Assembly: GCA_022707885.1 (NCBI GenBank)
Contig: JAKIZT010000005.1
Coordinates: 1-64,000 of the forward strand
Length of the DNA stretch: 64,000 bases
Direction of reading: 5' to 3'
Origin: Caldisericales bacterium
GTDB taxonomy: Bacteria; Caldisericota; Caldisericia; JAAYUI01
The translations under genes were made by a program, and so were the position numbers. The first letter of the stretch is position 1; every line of letters begins with the position of its first letter. This document shows, piece after piece, positions 57,252-64,000 of this stretch. Under the pieces are notes generated by a model. That model ran no database searches, had not been told where the DNA came from, and saw only the letters and a list, made by a program, of their open reading frames with translations.

Positions 57252-58883
57252 TCAGATTCCAGTTATAACGCCGTTGTCGTCTACGTCAATGTGTTCGGCG
57301 GCCGGCTCTTTGGGGAGACCAGGCATAAGCATTATATCGCCACATATCGCAACCACAAAACCGGCACCAGCGGAAACCTTCGCTTCCCTCACTGTGACTT
57401 CGAAGCCTGTCGGTGCACCCAGAAGATCCTCATTGTCCGAGAAGCTGTACTGGGTCTTTGCCATGCAGACTGGAAGGTTGCCATATCCCATCTCTTCAAT
57501 GCGTCTGATGTCGGAAGAGGCCCTGGAGGTGAAATTAACCTTTGTTGCACGGTAGATTTCCTTTGCAACTGCAGTAATCTTTTCCTTTATCGGGAGCGAG
57601 TAGTCGTAGATTGGCTTGTAGTTTGGTGGATTGTTCTTTATTCCCTCAACAACGTTCTTTGCAAGGCCAATGGCACCCTGACCACCCTGCTCATAGTTGC
57701 TGATTATTGCAGCGCTTGCACCCATCTGCTCGCACAGCGAGCAGATCAGTTGGAGCTCGGAATCAAGATCAGTCGGGAACCTGTTGATGGCAATCTGCGG
57801 CGTGATGCCAAACTTCTTGATGTTCTCGATGTGCCTGGCAAGGTTTGCAAACCCAAGCTTTATGGCCTGTTCGTTTGGCTCCAGGACAGTCTTTTTGCTC
57901 ACTCCGCCATTGTACTTGAGCGCCCTTGTGGAGGCCACTATTACAACGGCATCCGGCGGCAATCCCTTGCTTGGGGCAACGATGTCAAGGAATTTCTCGC
58001 ACCCAAGATCGGCACCGAAGCCGGTCTCCTGCACGATGTAATCGCCAAGGCCAAGGGCCAGTCTTGTTGCTATGACAGAGTTTGTGCCATGGGCAATATT
58101 GGCAAACGGGCCACCATGTATGAACACAGGGGTGCCTTCAATTGTCTGTACAAGGTTTGGCTTGATTGCTTCTGCCATCAGTGCGGCAAGTGCGCCAACG
58201 CACTTAAGGTCTTTTGGTGTTATTGGTTTGTCATCATTTCCATAGGCACAAACAATCCTTCCGAGTCTGGTTTTAAGATCGGCAAGGTCGTCAGAGAGGC
58301 AAAGGATCGCCATGATTTCAGAAGCTACTGAAATAACAAACCCTTCATCCCTTACAACGCCATTTGTTTGCCCGCCAAGACCGACAATGACCTCCCTGAG
58401 GCACCTGTCATTTAGGTCAACGCACCTTTTCCACGGGACATGTCTTATATCAATATTCGGCTCAAGGTCATACTTGATAAAGTTGTCGATTATCGAGGAG
58501 AGAAGGTTATTTGCCGTTGTGACCGCATGGATATCACCGGTGAAATGCAGGTTGATATCAGAACTCGGCACAATGAGCGACTTTCCTCCACCAACGGCAC
58601 CACCCTTCACACCCATGCAGGGACCAAGCGATGGCTCCCTGAGGCATATTATTGAGTTCAGGCCAATCTTTCTCAATGCATCGCCAAGACCTATCGAAGT
58701 TGTTGTTTTTCCTTCACCAAATGGAGTGGGGTTGATCGCAGTGACAATGATCAGTTTGCCTTTTTTTTCTGAGCTGTACTTTTTTGCAGTGGCATAGGAG
58801 ATTTTGGCTTTGTATTTGCCGTAAAGTTCTATGTCGTCTTCAGTGAGTCCAAGAATGCCAGCAATTTCCTTAATCGGTTTCAT
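57252..58883 (-). CDS. fhs: Formate-tetrahydrofolate ligase
   Basis: Fhs makes 10-formyl-THF from formate, ATP and THF. The 543-residue protein has the ATP loop NPTPFGEGKTTTSIGLGDAL (20 residues), EPSLGPCMGVKGGAVGGG, VQTIEGTPVFIHGGPFANIA (20) and a C-terminal KTQYSFSDNEDLLGAPTGFE (20). Length is normal. The start at 58883 is chosen from family length (MKPIKEIAG); a more upstream ATG has no family support. It lies 5 bp after the small membrane protein and 9 bp before folD. Presence of this pair with an FNT channel elsewhere suggests formate assimilation. Confidence 0.97.
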   Translation of the reverse strand: MKPIKEIAGILGLTEDDIELYGKYKAKISYATAKKYSSEKKGKLIIVTAINPTPFGEGKTTTSIGLGDALRKIGLNSIICLREPSLGPCMGVKGGAVGGGKSLIVPSSDINLHFTGDIHAVTTANNLLSSIIDNFIKYDLEPNIDIRHVPWKRCVDLNDRCLREVIVGLGGQTNGVVRDEGFVISVASEIMAILCLSDDLADLKTRLGRIVCAYGNDDKPITPKDLKCVGALAALMAEAIKPNLVQTIEGTPVFIHGGPFANIAHGTNSVIATRLALGLGDYIVQETGFGADLGCEKFLDIVAPSKGLPPDAVVIVASTRALKYNGGVSKKTVLEPNEQAIKLGFANLARHIENIKKFGITPQIAINRFPTDLDSELQLICSLCEQMGASAAIISNYEQGGQGAIGLAKNVVEGIKNNPPNYKPIYDYSLPIKEKITAVAKEIYRATKVNFTSRASSDIRRIEEMGYGNLPVCMAKTQYSFSDNEDLLGAPTGFEVTVREAKVSAGAGFVVAICGDIMLMPGLPKEPAAEHIDVDDNGVITGI

Positions 58884-58888
58884 TTTCT

Positions 58889-59242
58889 TCAAGCTCCAAG
58901 TTTTACCAGTATGAAAAGCCAGAACACAAAAATCTGGAAAATGCAGTTTGTAGCAATATATATGCCCCAAACTTTATATTTGCCTTGTCCCTGTATTGGC
59001 CACCAAAACTGGAAAAAAGCAAACAAAAGGAGGTTGAAAACTGCTATCCAGATGTAGCTCCCACGTCCGAACAACGAGAACATGAATAGTGTAAACAACG
59101 TTGTTGTGATAACAGCATAAAGGTTTGTTTGAACTGGCACTTTCTCGCCCGTAAATGCCCTTACTACCATGGGAAGCAGGAACATTGCAAACGCAAGACA
59201 CACAACAAACCAGATAGAGTAAAACCACCAGTTAATGTACAT
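58889..59242 (-). CDS. Small four-helix membrane protein
   Basis: A 117-residue protein with four predicted membrane helices (about 3-25, 42-60, 64-82 and 93-115) and aromatic-rich segments (WWFYSIWFVVC, FFQFWWPIQGQGK). GGAGGATTAA precedes the ATG. It lies between the polytopic lipoprotein gene (10 bp away) and fhs (5 bp away), so it is co-expressed with one-carbon genes. I recognise no family; it may be a membrane partner of the adjacent lipoprotein. Confidence 0.72.
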   Translation of the reverse strand: MYINWWFYSIWFVVCLAFAMFLLPMVVRAFTGEKVPVQTNLYAVITTTLFTLFMFSLFGRGSYIWIAVFNLLLFAFFQFWWPIQGQGKYKVWGIYIATNCIFQIFVFWLFILVKLGA

Positions 59243-59251
59243 TTAATCCTC

Positions 59252-60799
59252 CTATTTCTGCGCGCGGAGCTGGTCAATGGTTACAGCACAGGCCTCCTGG
59301 GAGAGTCTGGCCAGCTTTTGGCGGTATAGCAGCACGGTAACGAAACCAGCAAAAATGATCAAAGTTATGACAATACCCTGGGTAACAGATGAACCAAACG
59401 GAAACTGTTCCAGCATGCTGGCCTGGCTGACCCCGAGCACTGGAAGAACGTTGAAATAGGACATCAGTACATCCAGGACAATCTTTGCAATTATCGCCAG
59501 AGTAAAAACGGCCCAGGTTTTCATTCCTTCATGCGTCTGTCTTCTGAAAGACCAGAGGACCCAGATCACAAGGGCAAGTGTTATCACCATTCCCATCCCT
59601 CTCTGGAGGAAAGGAACAGTCAGATCATAGATGGCAAGCGAGGTGGAAGGGTAGATGCCTGGCAGTGGTGCACCATACATGACAGGCACATTGCTGGAGC
59701 CGATCCCAAAGAGGCTCGTGAAGCCCGTGTATGCCGACAATAACGGCTCTACCATTATGTAACCCACTGCAAAACCATATAGCTCTCTTGGGGTTATCGT
59801 CTTCATCTCGGCTATCGACCTGGAGAAATAGAGCCCTATCACCACAACAATTGCTATTATGGCCACGCCGGAGAGTGTTGGGACCAGATAGCTGTATGGG
59901 CTGGTTACCAGTTTTGCAATGTTGCCCCTGGCAATCTCGCCGATGATCTGGCCCACAAAGTTTGAAACAAGGAAAATCATGGCGCCCCAGACCATCACAC
60001 GCATGTTTTTCTTGCCAACACTTACAATCGCAGCAATGGCAAGCAAAAGGAAAAGTATTGGCCTTAGTGAAGCCACCCATGGAATTTCTTCCTCAGTATA
60101 GCTTATGGCAACCGCCTGACCGGTTGTCTTCTCTGATTCGATTATTGCCCTGAATGTTCCTGTCTGCCCGGCTTTCTGGCTGAAAACAACAGGGTTGTCA
60201 AGTTTTTGTCCCGCCGAGATTCTGGCCGTATAAAGCTGTTTGCCGTCTGGGGCAAAAACCTTTGCAGTAAGAGTGCCACTCTCATAGGCCCCATGGAAGC
60301 TGAAGTTGATTTTTTGTGAGGGATCCTTTGCTTCCTGGATGGCTTCCGATGCTATTCCAGTAAAATTTGTAAACCCGGTATCATACTTGGGGTTTATCTG
60401 GACAATGCCGGAAGCGTTTTCACCCAACACCTCGACCTTAAAAATACCTGGCTCTTCAGATGTTTTGGCAAATGTGAAAATGCCCCAGGTTGCCCTTTCA
60501 GTTTCACTCTGGTTTTTCTGGAATTCAGCATTTGAAAGGAGGGTGCCTTCCTGCATGGTTTTCCCAGATGGAGTTTCGATCCTGTATTTGAGCGTGCCCG
60601 AAGTTTTCCTGAAATTGATTTCAAAAGCCAGCGGGAGCTGGACTGAAGAAACAATCATCTTTGAAGAAAAAGCAGTCCCGTTTACATTGGAAAACTCAAG
60701 GGGACGCTTTGAAGCGAGCGGTGATTCGACTTTTGCTGTGCAACCTGCCAGCAGAATCACGGCGGCCAGACAAAAAACCACAAATGATATTTTTCTCAT
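59252..60799 (-). CDS. Lipoprotein fused to a polytopic membrane domain
   Basis: A 515-residue protein. It begins with a lipoprotein signal (MRKISFVVFCLAAVILLAGC, perfect lipobox LAGC), continues with a beta-sandwich-rich extracytoplasmic part to about residue 250 (GTLKYRIETPSGKTMQEGTL, GTLTAKVFAPDGKQLYTARI), and ends with about seven membrane helices from residue 250 (LFLLLAIAAIVSV to VTLLYRQKLA). A lipid-anchored N terminus joined to a polytopic domain is uncommon. The start at 60799 is chosen because a TTTACA-17-TATCAT promoter ends 7 nt upstream and no ribosome site exists. It heads the operon to ligA. I recognise no family for the membrane part; a metalloprotease-like fold is possible but unsupported. 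Confidence 0.68.
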   Translation of the reverse strand: MRKISFVVFCLAAVILLAGCTAKVESPLASKRPLEFSNVNGTAFSSKMIVSSVQLPLAFEINFRKTSGTLKYRIETPSGKTMQEGTLLSNAEFQKNQSETERATWGIFTFAKTSEEPGIFKVEVLGENASGIVQINPKYDTGFTNFTGIASEAIQEAKDPSQKINFSFHGAYESGTLTAKVFAPDGKQLYTARISAGQKLDNPVVFSQKAGQTGTFRAIIESEKTTGQAVAISYTEEEIPWVASLRPILFLLLAIAAIVSVGKKNMRVMVWGAMIFLVSNFVGQIIGEIARGNIAKLVTSPYSYLVPTLSGVAIIAIVVVIGLYFSRSIAEMKTITPRELYGFAVGYIMVEPLLSAYTGFTSLFGIGSSNVPVMYGAPLPGIYPSTSLAIYDLTVPFLQRGMGMVITLALVIWVLWSFRRQTHEGMKTWAVFTLAIIAKIVLDVLMSYFNVLPVLGVSQASMLEQFPFGSSVTQGIVITLIIFAGFVTVLLYRQKLARLSQEACAVTIDQLRAQK

Positions 60800-60806
60800 T
60801 GTACCC

Positions 60807-60835
60807 ATGATATTGAGGAAAAGGGTTAATGTAAA
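60807..60835 (-). promoter_or_regulatory. Promoter giving a leaderless mRNA for the fhs-folD-nadK-recN-ligA operon
   Basis: Minus strand TTTACA (60835-60830), 17-bp spacer, TATCAT (60812-60807), then 7 nt to the ATG at 60799. Confidence 0.6.
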
Positions 60836-61156
60836 TTATTTTCATAAACAAGTCATAATTGGGAAATTTTTACGCTGTGTTTTTTATTCACAGTAATCAA
60901 TAATTTATTCTCTTTTTGCAACCAGGAAGTTAACTAATGTAAACTATTTGCTATAAAAGACACCAAATATAATCATATAGTTCATTTAGAAACACAAAGT
61001 CAAAACTGCTGTATAAGATTGCACATATAGCCACATATGGGCCATATAAAACAAAACATCATCAATACTAAGTTTTTTGGCAAAAATATTTTTCAACATC
61101 GACGCAATGAGCATCGGGCTTGAATTGTCAGATAAAGTGTTATATGATTGCTTATC
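60809..61156. other. Divergent AT-rich intergenic region
   Basis: About 350 bp of low-GC sequence with no open frame of interest. It contains the promoter of the polytopic lipoprotein gene (60807-60835) and that of the second subtilase (61120-61148). Nothing else is recognised. Confidence 0.6.
61120..61148 (+). promoter_or_regulatory. Promoter giving a leaderless mRNA for the second subtilase
   Basis: TTGAAT (61120-61125), 17-bp spacer, TATGAT (61143-61148), then 8 nt to the ATG at 61157. No Shine-Dalgarno sequence is present. Confidence 0.68.
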
Positions 61157-64000
61157 ATGAGGAGAATAGTGCCCGTCGTATGTACCATTTTAATAGCCGC
61201 AGTTCTTTTTTCACTGAATTTTTCAGCCCCTTTCACAACACAGGCCAGACAGAATTTAGTCACCTGCATTGTCGAACTCGCTGATTACACGGGGCGGGGT
61301 GAAACAAGCTCAATACTGACTGCCAGCCAGCACAAAGGGTTTCTTGAGGCACTAAAAAGGGGCCATCCAACAGCATCGGTCAATTTTGAGTACTCGATTC
61401 TCTCCTCAGGTTTTTCGGTAAATATCGCGCAGGACGAGATAAATGATCTGGCATCACTTCCTGACGTGGAGCACGTTTATTTCACAAAATTTTACTATCC
61501 GGTTCTTTTTGAATCCGTAGAGAGCACCAGAGCAAAGGAAGCCTGGGATTTGAAAGATGGCCAGGGGCAACCGCTAACCGGCAAAGACGTGCTTGTTGGC
61601 ATTGTCGATTCCGGCATAAGCTACGACCATCCGTCACTCTCAGGAGGATTCAATCCTGGCTCAAAAGTCTGTGTTGGCTACGATTTTGCAAACATGGACG
61701 ATGATCCAATGCCGGAACCAGGACATGTCGGCTGGCATGGAACACACTGCGCAGGAATTGTTGCTGGTACCGGACTTCCTGGAATTCCAGGCTCAGATCC
61801 GGCGCCAAGCGGAATAGCACCCGATGCAAAACTTGGTGCCTACAAAGTTTTTGGCAAAAGTGGCGGAGCAAGGAATGACAGGGTGATGGCCGCGATAGAG
61901 AGGGCCTACAAGGACGGATGCAAAGTAATATCCCTGAGCCTTGGAAGTAACTACGTCTGGGCAGACGAGCCAGTTTGCAAGCTGATAGACAGGGTGGTCG
62001 AAAATGGCGTTGTCGTAGTGGCCGCAGCCGGAAACGATGGCGATCTGTCAAGGGATGAACTCCCATACAAAGTAATCTCGCCTGGTGGGGCAAAAAATGC
62101 AATATGCGTCGGGGCTGTTGATGATTCGCAATACCCGCACCTTGTGGCTGGCAATGTTGATTGCCTGCCAGAATATCTGACCTATTCAAAACCCATAGAT
62201 GATCCAATCACAGGTCCTCTGGTTTTTTGCGGCCTTGGAAAGATTGATGACGTAAAAGATATTGATCTCACAGGCAAAATAGCCCTCATCAAAAGGGGCG
62301 ACAACACTTTTTTTGACAAAGCAAACAATGCACAATCAAAAGGGGCTTTGGCTTGCGTCATTTTCAACAACGAGGAGGGGGACGTACAAGGAACGCTTGG
62401 CTCTTCAAGCATCAATATCCCCGTTGTCGGTGTGTCAAGTGATATAGGTGACAAATTAAACGGGTTTGCCTCCACCGGCAATAGCGCCATACTGGACGTC
62501 AAAAGCAAGCTTGGTCTGATGGCCAGCTTTTCCTCGCAAGGCCCGACAAATGATTTCAGGTTGAAACCAGATGTTTCTGCACCCGGTGTCAATGTCCTCT
62601 CGGCCGTTGGCAGCAACAGCTATGTGAGGATGTCTGGAACAAGCATGGCCACACCAATGGTTTCAGGCGCATGCGCCATACTGATCCAGGCCCACCCGGA
62701 ATGGACACCATTTGATGTGAGATCGGCAATAATAAACTATGCTGTTCCGCAAAAAGACAAAGAAGGCAACCAACATCCAGTCCTCTCGCAGGGCACCGGA
62801 AGGATCGACATTGTTTCATCAATAGGCGCCAAAGCACTCTTCAGCCCAACCTCGATCGACCTTGGGTATATAAAATCCGACTCCACCGCATCGGTAACGG
62901 TCAGAAACACCACAAAAACCCCGCTCAAGGTAACAGTGACCAACGAGCCAGAAGGCGGGCAACCCTCAAAAATCGGCGAAATCACACTCAAAGCTTCAGA
63001 ATCCAAACTTTTCACCACCAGTATCACACCAGACACCTCAACAGCTGGTGCGCATGCGGGTTATCTTGTTTTCGACTATGGCGACTCAAAGGCCAGGGTG
63101 GCCTACCTCTACTTCACGGGAGATAAACCCAATCCTCCAACAGTTTCCGCCATAGAGATGCCTTTGCCGGCCTTCTCGCCCAATGGTGACAGAAGGGGCG
63201 ACTATCTGAGTGCAACAGTATCCCTGAACAAAATGGTGGACGGTTTTGAACTGGACTTGACAGACACAAACAACAAAATCTTGACCATCCTTGATTACTC
63301 ATACGGGACCCAGGGCGGTGGAATGTGGGACCTCGGCTGGGACGGCACTGTAGAAGGAGCAAAGATCCAGGACGGAGTTTACAGGATACACCTTTACACC
63401 CTCGCAACTGGAAGAGATCCAAGGGAACAGGCAAACTGGGAACATTTTGGGCCAATCGAATTTATGGCCACAACAAAGGCCCCGTTGATACAATTGAATG
63501 CAACAAACGGGAAATTCTACAACCTCGATGGACCTGTGACATTGTCCGGCTCAATCAAGGACCCACTCTTTGATTTCCAGGGGCTCGGTGAAAAGGCCTT
63601 TGAAATGGTTGTTTTAAACTCTGAAAAACCATTGGAAATAAAGGAAGACGGCAGTTTCAATTTTCAGACCTCGCTTAAGAGAGGCGACAACTCAATCTCA
63701 ATAACCGCATTGAACATAGCAGGCTTGAAAACAGTTCTCACAATCACTCTCCAGTCTCTCAGAAAAGCAGAAATTTCCTGGGACAACACTGGAATAACAG
63801 TGAATGGCAAAAAAATTGCCGACATTTCATTCAGGATTGTCGACAATGAGATAATGATTGATGCTTCAAAACTTGGCCTTCTTGTCGATGGAATCGCGTT
63901 CGATAAAAAAGGACAGAATCTGACTTTCACGCTCGACAAAAAAACTGTTCTGATGATGATTGGGCAACCATTCGTTATAGTGGATGGCAAAGCGTTTTTC
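61157..64000 (+). CDS. Second secreted subtilisin-like protease (partial, runs off the window)
   Basis: The first 948 codons are an S8 peptidase. A signal-type N terminus (RRIVPVVCTILIAAVLFSL) leads to a propeptide-like region (SVNFEYSILSSGFSVNIAQD) and the catalytic domain: D151 (GIVDSGISYDHPS), H197 (GWHGTHCAGIVAG) and S496 (MSGTSMATPMVSGACA). A protease-associated domain is inserted at about 350-420 (IALIKRGDNTFFDKANNAQS, 20 residues). The C terminus has a FlgD-like Ig module (FSPNGDRRGDYL, WDLGWDGTVEGAKIQDGVYR) and, at the very end, the start of a stalk-type region (KKTVLMMIGQPFVIVDGKAF). It has the same domain order as the first subtilase but is a distant paralogue without, so far, cohesin or dockerin. 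The gene lacks a ribosome site and looks leaderless. Confidence 0.9.
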   Translation, partial: MRRIVPVVCTILIAAVLFSLNFSAPFTTQARQNLVTCIVELADYTGRGETSSILTASQHKGFLEALKRGHPTASVNFEYSILSSGFSVNIAQDEINDLASLPDVEHVYFTKFYYPVLFESVESTRAKEAWDLKDGQGQPLTGKDVLVGIVDSGISYDHPSLSGGFNPGSKVCVGYDFANMDDDPMPEPGHVGWHGTHCAGIVAGTGLPGIPGSDPAPSGIAPDAKLGAYKVFGKSGGARNDRVMAAIERAYKDGCKVISLSLGSNYVWADEPVCKLIDRVVENGVVVVAAAGNDGDLSRDELPYKVISPGGAKNAICVGAVDDSQYPHLVAGNVDCLPEYLTYSKPIDDPITGPLVFCGLGKIDDVKDIDLTGKIALIKRGDNTFFDKANNAQSKGALACVIFNNEEGDVQGTLGSSSINIPVVGVSSDIGDKLNGFASTGNSAILDVKSKLGLMASFSSQGPTNDFRLKPDVSAPGVNVLSAVGSNSYVRMSGTSMATPMVSGACAILIQAHPEWTPFDVRSAIINYAVPQKDKEGNQHPVLSQGTGRIDIVSSIGAKALFSPTSIDLGYIKSDSTASVTVRNTTKTPLKVTVTNEPEGGQPSKIGEITLKASESKLFTTSITPDTSTAGAHAGYLVFDYGDSKARVAYLYFTGDKPNPPTVSAIEMPLPAFSPNGDRRGDYLSATVSLNKMVDGFELDLTDTNNKILTILDYSYGTQGGGMWDLGWDGTVEGAKIQDGVYRIHLYTLATGRDPREQANWEHFGPIEFMATTKAPLIQLNATNGKFYNLDGPVTLSGSIKDPLFDFQGLGEKAFEMVVLNSEKPLEIKEDGSFNFQTSLKRGDNSISITALNIAGLKTVLTITLQSLRKAEISWDNTGITVNGKKIADISFRIVDNEIMIDASKLGLLVDGIAFDKKGQNLTFTLDKKTVLMMIGQPFVIVDGKAFF

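Noticed and set aside
57291..58331. A 346-codon open frame antisense to fhs
   Set aside because: It lies wholly inside a well-conserved enzyme gene and has cysteine- and histidine-rich, non-protein-like composition.

Overview
The window is a gene-dense bacterial chromosome segment of moderate GC, about 45% by eye. It looks like an anaerobic bacterium from a poorly sampled lineage. It has housekeeping genes (type II fatty-acid synthesis, FtsH, TilS, Hpt, LigA, RecN, NadK), one-carbon genes (formate-tetrahydrofolate ligase, FolD, a formate/nitrite-family channel), a NapH-like membrane iron-sulfur protein and a CcmE/OB-like partner. It also has an unusually large set of secreted proteins built from beta-propellers, fibronectin/InlB-like modules, PEGA repeats and copper-amine-oxidase-N ('stalk') domains. 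No transposase, phage gene, CRISPR array or rRNA was seen. I cannot name the phylum.

Layout. 1-417: start of a response regulator, cut by the window edge. 1062-6646 (minus): a coupled operon of a small membrane protein, fabZ, fabH, fabG, acpP, fabF, accD and accA. 6747-13939 (minus): secreted propeller/stalk protein, WYL regulator, membrane-anchored protein and a 981-residue secreted protein. 14034-14199 (minus): tRNA-Gln and tRNA-Glu. 14261-19221 (minus): two tandem lipoproteins, then the iron-sulfur membrane pair. 19395-25823 (minus): PQQ-propeller/stalk protein, lipoate/octanoate transferase, ftsH, hpt, tilS. 25875-29249 (minus): large subtilase with cohesin-like and dockerin modules. 29446-32470: radical SAM enzyme and winged-helix regulator divergent from an FNT channel. 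32664-34525 (plus): SIMPL protein, small membrane protein, lipoprotein. 34582-37887 (minus) and 38286-43679 (plus): two divergent giant surface proteins. 43786-49535: PQQ lipoprotein, TolB-like protein, TetR regulator with a linked membrane protein, and a TPP riboswitch controlling thiT followed by a yigZ homologue. 49544-51834: VOC protein and PEGA protein. 51794-60799 (minus): lipoprotein/polytopic protein, small membrane protein, fhs, folD, nadK, recN, ligA. 61157-64000: a second subtilase, cut by the edge.

The strongest candidate for something undescribed is the 1797-residue secreted protein at 38286-43679. After a signal peptide, an Fn3-like domain and a stalk domain it carries 17 tandem modules of about 85 residues, each with exactly eight cysteines in a fixed pattern (136 in all). 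Four modules have been duplicated as an exact 1026-bp block. The modules look like small OB-like beta barrels, but I know of no named family with this pattern.

A second pattern runs through the window. Promoters are clear sigma-70 type (TTGACA-17-TATAAT-like). In at least six genes the -10 element sits only 6-8 nt upstream of the ATG and there is no Shine-Dalgarno sequence, which points to leaderless mRNAs. Other genes have ordinary GGAGG sites. Many transcription units end in textbook intrinsic terminators.
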